Below are positions 7,308-12,938 of a stretch of 16,285 nucleotides of DNA, one piece after another (position 1 is the first letter of the stretch; each line of letters begins with the position of its first letter). Location: the NCBI GenBank assembly GCA_937952285.1, contig CALFZE010000067.1, positions 1 through 16,285 of the forward strand, written 5' to 3'. The translations under genes were made by a program, and so were the position numbers. The notes under the pieces were generated by a model, which searched no databases, was not told where the DNA came from, and saw only the letters and a program-made list of their open reading frames with translations. The stretch comes from UBA2428 sp002343545. GTDB lineage: Bacteria > Bdellovibrionota > UBA2428.

Positions 7308-8530
7308 TCGGTTTTCCACCGACGCGGCAGTCTCGAGGTCAACGCGCAAAGGATTTCGTAGGAGATCGTCTCGAAGACGTCGCCGTGCTCCTCCACCCGT
7401 TGCCGCGGTCCGATCCATTCCGCCCGCAGTTCCGGGACGCGACCGGCGCGCAGGGCCGCCTTCCATTCGCTCGCCTTGGGATGATCGCTCAAGTCGAGCG
7501 CCGTAAGGTCCATCGAAACGGTACCCGCGACGGGCATGCGCGCGCCCTCCACGACGAAGCCCAGTCGCCAAGGCTCGTCGGCCCGCCGGCTGAGCTGGCG
7601 AAAGACTCCGTCCGCGTAGCCCAAGCTCACGAGCCCCACGAGCCGCTCCGACGGCGCCACGTAACGATGGCCGTAGCCGACGCCCTCGCCCGCGCGCACG
7701 ATCTTGAGCTGCCGGACGGGGCCCTCGACCGACAGCACCGGACGCAGCTGCGAAAGCTTCCCCTCGGCTTCGAGCCGCGCGAGCTCCTGGCCACCGCCGC
7801 TCACGCCCCAAAGATGCAGCCCGGGACGAGCGGCGTTGCAGAGACCGCGGCCGATGCCGCGCTCGATGCCGCTCGAGTTCGCGAGGTGAATCCATTGCGG
7901 GAATTCCCCGTGCCGAGCTTCGCGCCAACCCGCGCGCAGGGCCTTCAGCAAAGCCTCAAAGCGCTCGACCTGCGCCGAAGACAAGAGCTCCGGCGCTTCT
8001 TCCGAGCGGGCGAGGTGACTCAGAATCCCGCGCGCGCGAAGTCCCGCGCCCTTCAGGGCCGCGAAGTGTTCCAGCGCCGACGCCGCTTCTTCGGCTTCGC
8101 CCCGCACGATGGCGCCCAAGCGTCCCATGCCCGTATCGAACTTCACGTGGACGCCGATCGACGCGCGGATTCCTTCCGGCAGCTTCGCCAACTCGCCCAG
8201 GTCGCGCTTCGCATCGGCGATCACGACGTCGATGTCGGCCAAAGGCTCGGCCAACCACTCCGTCGCCGAAAAGTGGCTCAGCACGAGGATCCTTCGCTTC
8301 ACGCCCGCCGCGCGAATGCGCATCGCCTCGCTGTAGCGAGCGACACAAAAAGAGGGCAGAGCTTTTTCGTCGAAGGCGCGCTCCAACTCCAAGCAGATCA
8401 AATCGGAACCGTGTCCGTAGGCGTTCGCCTTGACGACCGGAAAGAGCGGCGTGCCACCGTACCAACGCCGGAGCGTTTCGAAGTTGTGCCTCAGCGCGGC
8501 AGCATCCAGAATGACTTCGGACAAAGTCAT
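7304..8530 (-). CDS. alr: Alanine racemase
   Basis: PLP-dependent racemase converting L- to D-alanine for peptidoglycan. The 408-residue protein is slightly longer than the usual 360-370. The N-terminal barrel carries PLP lysine Lys34 in VVKANAYGHGSD. Other family marks are VHVKFDTGMGRLG, HLANSSG, a GLCNAARPGLHLWG stretch, the catalytic tyrosine region GEGVGYGHRYVA, GYADGVFRQLSRR, and AGTVSMDLTALDLSD. The C-terminus ISYEILCALTSRLPR matches the end of the fold. An insertion of about 20 residues lies after ALDLSD (residues 345-365), probably a surface loop. This is the first gene of a five-gene operon whose other members handle lipid transport. No ribosome site precedes the ATG; a -10 box ends 6 nt upstream, suggesting a leaderless message. 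Confidence 0.96.
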   Translation of the reverse strand: MTLSEVILDAAALRHNFETLRRWYGGTPLFPVVKANAYGHGSDLICLELERAFDEKALPSFCVARYSEAMRIRAAGVKRRILVLSHFSATEWLAEPLADIDVVIADAKRDLGELAKLPEGIRASIGVHVKFDTGMGRLGAIVRGEAEEAASALEHFAALKGAGLRARGILSHLARSEEAPELLSSAQVERFEALLKALRAGWREARHGEFPQWIHLANSSGIERGIGRGLCNAARPGLHLWGVSGGGQELARLEAEGKLSQLRPVLSVEGPVRQLKIVRAGEGVGYGHRYVAPSERLVGLVSLGYADGVFRQLSRRADEPWRLGFVVEGARMPVAGTVSMDLTALDLSDHPKASEWKAALRAGRVPELRAEWIGPRQRVEEHGDVFETISYEILCALTSRLPRRWKTE

Positions 8531-8536
8531 AACGAA

Positions 8537-8542
8537 ATTCTA
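8537..8542 (-). promoter_or_regulatory. -10 box of alr (predicted leaderless start)
   Basis: On the minus strand the hexamer reads TAGAAT (5/6 to TATAAT), followed by TTCGTT and then the alr ATG at 8530. Transcription starting about 7 nt after the box would begin at the A of the start codon. No convincing -35 box is seen at 16-18 nt spacing (TAGGGC at 17 nt is poor). Confidence 0.55.
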
Positions 8543-8624
8543 GCCTTAGCTCGGATCAGGCCCTAGCCCGAAGGGCGCCAACTTCGCGACTCTACACGCG
8601 CAGCGGCGAAGCCGATCTTGGGCG

Positions 8625-8630
8625 TATACT
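8625..8630 (+). promoter_or_regulatory. -10 box of the bolA-like gene (predicted leaderless start)
   Basis: TATACT (5/6 to TATAAT) is followed by GGTCCG and then the ATG at 8637, the same 6-nt spacing as on the opposite strand for alr. No Shine-Dalgarno sequence lies between, and there is no clear -35 box. Confidence 0.55.
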
Positions 8631-8636
8631 GGTCCG

Positions 8637-9011
8637 ATGCCGGTCAACCTCAGGAAAACCCGAGCCGTCACCCCCAAGCGCCCCAAGAACGAGGCGCCGC
8701 CGCCCCCCTCCCTCGCCGAGGAGGACCAAGTCGCGGCCGAGATCCTCAAGCGCCTCCGCGAGACCCTCTCGCCCCTACAGCTTTCCCTCAAAAACCTTAC
8801 GAAGGCCCATGCCAAGCATGCGGAATCCAAGAAAGGCGGCGGCGGCCACTACGAGGTCCTGATCGTCAGCGAAATGTTCCAAGGTGCCCCACCCCTCCAG
8901 CGCCAGCGTATCGTCCACGACCTGCTGAAGGACCTCATGGGCGGCAAGATTCACGCACTCAAGCTCGACCTCAAAGACCCTTCCCAGGTCAAACTCGTCG
9001 AAAACCCCTAG
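8637..9011 (+). CDS. BolA-family protein with N-terminal extension
   Basis: BolA/IbaG-like protein of 124 residues. BolA proteins partner with monothiol glutaredoxins in iron-sulfur handling and, in some species, act as transcription regulators. The domain spans about 33-118: ILKRLRETLSPLQLSLKNLTKAHAKHA, then a Gly-rich loop, HYEVLIVSEMFQG, QRQRIVHDLLKDLMG and KIHALKLDLKDP. His106 in the IHAL motif is the conserved metal-ligand-type histidine of the family; the usual ligand Cys in the loop is not seen. Residues 1-30 are a basic, Pro-rich extension not found in short BolA proteins. The gene stands alone, divergent from alr and convergent with hppA, with a strong terminator downstream. The ATG at 8637 is the only plausible start near the -10 box. 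Confidence 0.85.
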   Translation: MPVNLRKTRAVTPKRPKNEAPPPPSLAEEDQVAAEILKRLRETLSPLQLSLKNLTKAHAKHAESKKGGGGHYEVLIVSEMFQGAPPLQRQRIVHDLLKDLMGGKIHALKLDLKDPSQVKLVENP

Positions 9012-9037
9012 GCCCACGCGACTCGAACCTTAAAATG

Positions 9038-9082
9038 GCAAAGGCCCCGCTCCCGAGCTTTCGCCGGGAGCGGGGCCTTTGC
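9038..9082. terminator. Bidirectional terminator between bolA-like gene and hppA
   Basis: A perfect 18-bp stem (9038-9055 with 9065-9082) surrounds a 9-nt loop, with a GC-rich centre (GGCCCCGCTCCCG) and CTTT/AAAG ends. Short T-rich stretches follow on both strands (TTTGG on plus, CATTTTAAGG on minus). It lies in the 83-nt gap between convergent stop codons, so it can serve both genes. Confidence 0.9.
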
Positions 9083-9094
9083 TTTGGAGACCGA

Positions 9095-11158
9095 TTAAGC
9101 CAAGAGGGCCGCGATCATGAGCGAAACGACGCTCATGACCTTGATCAGGATCGCGATGCCGGGGCCCGAGGTGTCCTTGAAGGGGTCACCCACGGTATCG
9201 CCCACGACGGCCGCTTTATGGGCGTCGGAGCCCTTCTTCTCGCCCGGGAGGGCACCCTTCTCGATCGTCTTCTTCGCGTTGTCCCAAGCGCCACCGGCGT
9301 TCGCCATGAGGAGCGAGAGAACCGCGCCCACGATCATCGCGCCCGCGAGCGCGCCCGCCAAGGCTTCCGCGCCGAAGACGAAACCGATGACCGGCGGAAC
9401 GACGACCGCCACGATACCCGGCAGGATCATCTGCGAAAGCGCCGCCTTCGTGGCGAGATCCACGCAGGCCGCCGCGTCCGGACGCACGCCCGGCTTGCCT
9501 TCAAGGAGACCCGGGATTTCGCGGAACTGGCGACCGATTTCTTCGACGATGCTACCGGCGGCCTTGCCGACGGCGGTCATCGTGCTCGCACCGACGATGC
9601 AAGGAAGCACGCCGCCCAAGAGCAAGCCCACGAGCACGCGACCGTTCGTGAGGTCGAGCATCATGGCCGGAAGGTTCTTGAGGGCACGAACGTGGTCGAC
9701 TTCCATCTTGAAGGCCGCGAAGAGCGCGATCACCGTCAAGACGGCCGATCCGATCGCGAAGCCCTTACCGATGGCGGCCGTCGTGTTGCCGACGGCGTCG
9801 AGTTCGTCCGTGATGACGCGAACTTCTTTACCGAGCTCGCTCATTTCCGCGATGCCGCCCGCGTTGTCCGCGATCGGGCCGTAAGCGTCGACCGTCATGA
9901 CCATCGCGGTCACGCCGAGCATCGACACCGCCGCGAGGGCGATTCCGTAGAGACCGATGAGCTCGAAGCTCACGAGCGCGATGATCGCGATGAGGAGCAA
10001 AGGAGCGATGACGCTCTCGAGTCCGACCGCGAGACCGCGAATCACGTTCGTGCCGGCGCCCGTCTTGGACGACTCGGCGATGCTCATAACGGGGCCCGCG
10101 CTCGTATAGTAGTCCGTGATGAGACCGATCAAACCGCCACCAATCGCGCCGGCCGTGAGCGTCCAGAAGACGCCCGAGCTGAAGCCCATCGTGGGCAAGA
10201 GGAAGTACGAGATCGCGATGAACACGATCGGAGGAACGATGAGCGAAGCGCGGAGCGCCTTCGCCGGGCTCGAATCCTTGAAGAGACGAAGGCCGAAGAT
10301 CGCAACCAACGAGATCGCAAGTCCGAGCGTCGCGAGCACGAGCGGCAAAACTTGCGCGCCGAACTTGTAAGCTTCGGGACCGACGATTCCGCTCGTCGAG
10401 AAGAGCGAAGCGAGTTGCTCGCTCGAAGCCGTCGTCGCGATCGCGATCGCGGCGACCGAAGCGGCCACGTAGCTCTCGAAAATATCCGCGCCCATGCCGG
10501 CGACATCACCGACGTTGTCGCCCACGTTGTCGGCGATCACGCCCGGGTTGCGAGGATCGTCTTCGGGAATACCCGCGATGACTTTGCCCGCGAGATCCGC
10601 GCCGACGTCCGCGGCCTTCGTGTAGATACCGCCGCCGATGCGCGCGAAGAGCGCGATGCTCGAAGCGCCCACGCCGAAGCCATGGATGACGCTCGAGAAG
10701 GCTTCGTGCGCGTGGAACGCGTAGAAGAAGCCGGCCAGGCCGATGATGCCGAGACCGGCCACGCAGAGGCCCATAACCGCGCCACCGTCGAAGGCGACCA
10801 TGAGGGCCGCGCCGCGACCCTTATCCTTCGCGGCTTGCGCCGTGCGGACGTTCGCGAGCGTCGCCGCCTGCATGCCGCAGTAACCTGCGACGAGCGAGAG
10901 AACGGCACCGGCGACGAACGAAAGCGCCGTCATCATGCCGAGGGTCGCGAGCAACACGCCGAAGACCACGACGCAGTAAAGACCGAGAATTTTGAACTCA
11001 CGCGCGAGGAAAGCCATCGAGCCTTCGCGCACGTAGCCCGCGATTTCCATCATGCGAGCGTTACCGGTCGGCTGCGACCGCACCTTCAAGAAAAGAATCA
11101 AGGCCACGGCCAAGGCGACGACACCCGTCACCATCGCCAACGTCATCCACATCGTCAT
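9095..11158 (-). CDS. hppA: Membrane-bound ion-translocating pyrophosphatase, K+-dependent type
   Basis: Integral inner-membrane enzyme that couples pyrophosphate hydrolysis to pumping of H+ (or Na+). The 687 residues with about 16 hydrophobic segments match the family. The substrate site is intact: DVGADLAGKVIAGIPEDDPR at 184-203, DNVGDNVGDVAGMGAD at 210-225, DAYGPIADNAGGIAEMSE at 424-441, and near the C-terminus NAGGAWDNAKK with GDTVGDPFKDTSGP (653-666). In GNTTAAIGKG (457-466), Ala461 and Gly464 replace the Lys and Thr of K+-independent enzymes, so K+-dependence is predicted; the pumped ion is not decided. The start at 11158 is chosen over 11194 because GGAGG lies 8 nt upstream and the protein then begins at the first membrane helix. 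Only 29 nt separate the ATG from the T-tract of the rpsN terminator. Confidence 0.97.
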   Translation of the reverse strand: MTMWMTLAMVTGVVALAVALILFLKVRSQPTGNARMMEIAGYVREGSMAFLAREFKILGLYCVVVFGVLLATLGMMTALSFVAGAVLSLVAGYCGMQAATLANVRTAQAAKDKGRGAALMVAFDGGAVMGLCVAGLGIIGLAGFFYAFHAHEAFSSVIHGFGVGASSIALFARIGGGIYTKAADVGADLAGKVIAGIPEDDPRNPGVIADNVGDNVGDVAGMGADIFESYVAASVAAIAIATTASSEQLASLFSTSGIVGPEAYKFGAQVLPLVLATLGLAISLVAIFGLRLFKDSSPAKALRASLIVPPIVFIAISYFLLPTMGFSSGVFWTLTAGAIGGGLIGLITDYYTSAGPVMSIAESSKTGAGTNVIRGLAVGLESVIAPLLLIAIIALVSFELIGLYGIALAAVSMLGVTAMVMTVDAYGPIADNAGGIAEMSELGKEVRVITDELDAVGNTTAAIGKGFAIGSAVLTVIALFAAFKMEVDHVRALKNLPAMMLDLTNGRVLVGLLLGGVLPCIVGASTMTAVGKAAGSIVEEIGRQFREIPGLLEGKPGVRPDAAACVDLATKAALSQMILPGIVAVVVPPVIGFVFGAEALAGALAGAMIVGAVLSLLMANAGGAWDNAKKTIEKGALPGEKKGSDAHKAAVVGDTVGDPFKDTSGPGIAILIKVMSVVSLMIAALLA

Positions 11159-11187
11159 TTCATCAACCTCCAGAAACGTGAGCTCCA

Positions 11188-11233
11188 AAAACACAAAAAT
11201 CGCGAAGGGCCTCTACTCGGAGCCCTTCGCGAT
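11188..11233 (-). terminator. Rho-independent terminator of rpsN
   Basis: On the minus strand a perfect 12-bp stem, ATCGCGAAGGGC with GCCCTTCGCGAT (plus-strand arms 11199-11210 and 11222-11233, 11-nt loop), is followed by TTTTTGTGTTTTT. It begins 27 nt after the rpsN stop and ends just before the hppA ribosome binding site. Confidence 0.92.
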
Positions 11234-11260
11234 CTCAGTTACCATAATGGTCGAACGGGA

Positions 11261-11566
11261 CTACCAGCTGGCCTTCGTCACGCCCGGGATCTTGCCCTCG
11301 AGGGCGAGTTCGCGGAACTTCACGCGGCAGAGACCGAACTTACGGTAGTTACCGCGCGAGCGGCCCGTCAGCGAGCAACGAAGGCGAACGCGACCGGCGG
11401 CGCCGTTACGCGGCAGCTCGCTGAGCTTTCTGCGAGCGAGTGCGCGTTCTTCGTCGGAAAGATTCTGATCAACCGCCGCTTTGCGGAGTTCCGCACGCTT
11501 GGGCGCTTGATTCTTCGCCATACGCATCCGACGTTCGTTCTTGAGGACCGAGCTAAGTTTCGCCAT
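11261..11566 (-). CDS. rpsN: 30S ribosomal protein S14, zinc-free long form
   Basis: Small-subunit protein of the 30S head. The 101-residue length and the ending CSLTGRSRGNYRKFGLCRVKFRELALEGKIPGVTKASW (read in pieces at residues 63-101) are those of the long S14 form; the CxxC...CxxC zinc ribbon of the short 61-residue form is absent. The start MAKLSSVLKNERR aligns with family N-termini. The upstream AAAGGA abuts the ATG, which is unusually close; AAAAGG about 13 nt upstream is the alternative site. The gene is alone, outside the spc operon where rpsN usually lies, and has its own strong terminator. In some bacteria such a separate Cys-free S14 is a zinc-starvation paralogue; whether another S14 exists cannot be seen here. 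Confidence 0.96.
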   Translation of the reverse strand: MAKLSSVLKNERRMRMAKNQAPKRAELRKAAVDQNLSDEERALARRKLSELPRNGAAGRVRLRCSLTGRSRGNYRKFGLCRVKFRELALEGKIPGVTKASW

Positions 11567-11688
11567 TCCTTTACCGTTAACCTTTTCTAACTCTTTAGAT
11601 CGAAAGACCTATCTTAAATCCCGGAAGACAGGCTTCCGCGACAACTCCACTGAGACCCTAAAGGAGCTAATGTCTCCTAGGCGCCGGG
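11567..11688 (-). other. Intergenic region tlpA-rpsN with two small inverted repeats
   Basis: This 122-nt gap holds CGGAAG/CTTCCG (11622-11627 with 11633-11638, 5-nt loop) and AGGAG/CTCCT (11662-11666 with 11674-11678, 7-nt loop), the latter extended by CCT/AGG across two bulged A. Neither is followed by a good T run on the minus strand, so either is only a weak terminator for tlpA. A TAAGAT hexamer on minus (11611-11616) could be an rpsN -10 box, but no matching -35 is seen. Confidence 0.4.
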
Positions 11689-12237
11689 TCAAGGCCCATA
11701 CTTCAATGCCAGCCCTTTGAAGTACTCTATCACGGCCGGCCGGGTCCACTGCTGGAGACCAATAATCTTCTCGAGCACCCAACCATCCCGGCGAAGCACG
11801 TAGGTTTCGGGAAACTTCGTCGATCCCCACTTCTGCGCGAGTTCTTTGGTCGGGTCCCACAGCATGCGTCCCGGCTGGACGTTGATCTGGTACTGCTGCA
11901 GGAACTTCGTCACGTCTTCCCATTTTTCGTCGACGCTCACGAAGACGAGCTCCACGCCATCGGCTTCCAACTGACGTTGGAGTTCCATCATGGCCGGGAA
12001 CTCTTCGACGCAAGGGGGGCACCACGTCGCCCAAAAATTCACGACGGTAATGGGACCTTTCCGAGGAATCTCGAGGGCCCCACCGCCGCCAGGCATCTGG
12101 GCGGGCTCGGCCGGCATGCGGAAAGTCTGGAAGGGGACGACGAGCTCACGGGATTGATCCGTGAACTGATAGGCGTACAGAGCGCCTAGAAGAGGAATAC
12201 CGACCAGGACGAAGAGTTTAAAGAGCCTCAGTGCCAT
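11689..12237 (-). CDS. TlpA-like membrane-anchored thioredoxin-fold protein
   Basis: Predicted periplasmic thiol-disulfide oxidoreductase of the TlpA/ResA group. From the chosen ATG (12237) it is 182 residues: an uncleaved anchor or signal at about 4-23 (RLFKLFVLVGIPLLGALYAY), a short spacer, then the thioredoxin fold from about 60. The active site is WCPPC at 72-76 in VVNFWATWCPPCVEEFPAM, and the cis-proline loop is KFPETYV (Pro143). LVFVSVDEKWEDVTKFLQQ is typical of TlpA/ResA. An earlier frame start at 12321 would add 28 residues ahead of the membrane segment and lies in the rplQ terminator, so it is rejected. The gene is alone between rplQ and rpsN; the client proteins are unknown, with cytochrome c maturation or general cysteine reduction as possibilities. 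No clear ribosome site is present apart from a GGGG run. Confidence 0.9.
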   Translation of the reverse strand: MALRLFKLFVLVGIPLLGALYAYQFTDQSRELVVPFQTFRMPAEPAQMPGGGGALEIPRKGPITVVNFWATWCPPCVEEFPAMMELQRQLEADGVELVFVSVDEKWEDVTKFLQQYQINVQPGRMLWDPTKELAQKWGSTKFPETYVLRRDGWVLEKIIGLQQWTRPAVIEYFKGLALKYGP

Positions 12238-12247
12238 CGAAGCCCCG

Positions 12248-12277
12248 AACCTAGGACGACGTCCGTCCGGGGGCCAA
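12248..12277 (-). promoter_or_regulatory. Candidate promoter of the tlpA-like gene
   Basis: On the minus strand TTGGCC (plus 12272-12277) and TAGGTT (plus 12248-12253) are 18 bases apart. The -10 ends 10 nt before the ATG at 12237, which would give a leader of only about 4 nt. This is the only promoter-like pair in the 74 nt between the rplQ terminator and tlpA. Confidence 0.45.
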
Positions 12278-12310
12278 GCCCCTTCTGGAATAATTTCACG
12301 GAGGCCGCCG

Positions 12311-12351
12311 CCAAAAAACAAAAGCTCGGCTCCCGCGAGGGAACCGAGCTT
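12311..12351 (-). terminator. Rho-independent terminator of the alpha operon
   Basis: On the minus strand a 13-bp stem with one G-T pair (arms in plus 12322-12334 and 12339-12351, loop TCGC) is followed by TTTTGTTTTTT. It lies 37 nt after the rplQ stop and closes the ribosomal gene cluster before tlpA. Confidence 0.92.
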
Positions 12352-12362
12352 CGTTCGGGCTC

Positions 12363-12390
12363 AAGCCACGCTCCTTTCGGAGCCGGGCTT
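12363..12390 (-). other. GNRA-type hairpin at the rplQ stop codon
   Basis: On the minus strand GCTCC-GAAA-GGAGC (plus 12370-12383) forms a hairpin with a GAAA tetraloop, extended across a small internal loop by AAGCC/GGCTT. It begins at the rplQ stop codon and stands just before the terminator hairpin. It has no T tract and may stabilise the mRNA 3' end. Confidence 0.5.
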
Positions 12391-12919
12391 AGGCTTCCTT
12401 CTTCGCGGTCTTTTTCTTGGCGGGCTTCTTCTCGGCTTTTTCGCCGGCTTCCGCTTCGCCTTCTGCCTTGGCCTTCTTGCCGCCCTTCGCGGGGGCCTTC
12501 TTAGCCGCCTTCTTCTTGGCCGTCGTTGCCTTCGGCTTCTCCGAGTAGGCCGCGACGAGGCTTTCGTCCACCCATTCAATGAGCGCCATCTCTGCGGCGT
12601 CGCCAGCACGGTAGCCAGCGAGCTTCAGGATGCGGGTGTATCCACCCGGACGCGTCTTGAACTTCGGAGCGATGTCCTTCAAGAGGGCCGAGACGGCCGT
12701 CTTGTTCGCGAGAGCCGATTCGGCTTCGCGGATGTTGTGAAGGGTCGGCTCTTTCAAGCGCGTGATCAAGGGTTCCACGAAGCCGCGAAGGCGCTTTGCC
12801 CGCGCGAGCGTGGTCTTGATACGGCCGTGCTCGATAAGTCCGAGCGTCAAGTTGCGCATCATCGCCGAACGATGACCCTTCTTAACGCCAAGCTTGGAAC
12901 TGCGATTCCCGTGTCTCAT
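12389..12919 (-). CDS. rplQ: 50S ribosomal protein L17 with long K/A-rich tail
   Basis: Large-subunit ribosomal protein near the exit tunnel. The core, residues 1-121, is canonical: MRHGNRSSKLGVKKGHRSAMMRN in pieces at 1-23, HGRIKTTLARAKRLRGFVEPLI, RPGGYTRILKLAGYRAGDAAEMALIEWVD at 90-118. Residues 122-176 are an extra low-complexity tail of Lys, Ala, Glu, Pro and Gly (TAKKKAAKKAPAKGGKKAKA, later EKKPAKKKTAKKEA), compared with the usual 116-130 residues in total. The tail resembles histone-H1-like or PAKKA-type basic tails. The gene has a GAGG site 5 nt before its ATG and follows rpoA by 19 nt. It is the last gene of the operon. Confidence 0.97.
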   Translation of the reverse strand: MRHGNRSSKLGVKKGHRSAMMRNLTLGLIEHGRIKTTLARAKRLRGFVEPLITRLKEPTLHNIREAESALANKTAVSALLKDIAPKFKTRPGGYTRILKLAGYRAGDAAEMALIEWVDESLVAAYSEKPKATTAKKKAAKKAPAKGGKKAKAEGEAEAGEKAEKKPAKKKTAKKEA

Positions 12920-12938
12920 TTGAACCTCAAGCCTCTAA

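Noticed and set aside
7308..7928. N-terminal extension of mlaE to 477 residues
   Set aside because: The added part is Arg/Ala/Gly-rich, lies inside alr in another frame and has no MlaE-family similarity; the ATGA start at 7307 fits length and spacing.
8618..11590. A 990-codon open frame on plus, spanning bolA and antisense to hppA and rpsN
   Set aside because: It is rich in Arg, His, Asp and Glu without domains, and mirrors the GC-rich codon pattern of hppA on the other strand. hppA is unmistakable and the frame crosses two terminators.
12361..12609. Arg/Pro-rich 82-codon minus frame resembling a small basic protein
   Set aside because: It is the +1 shadow of the lysine-rich rplQ tail and shares its low-complexity composition.
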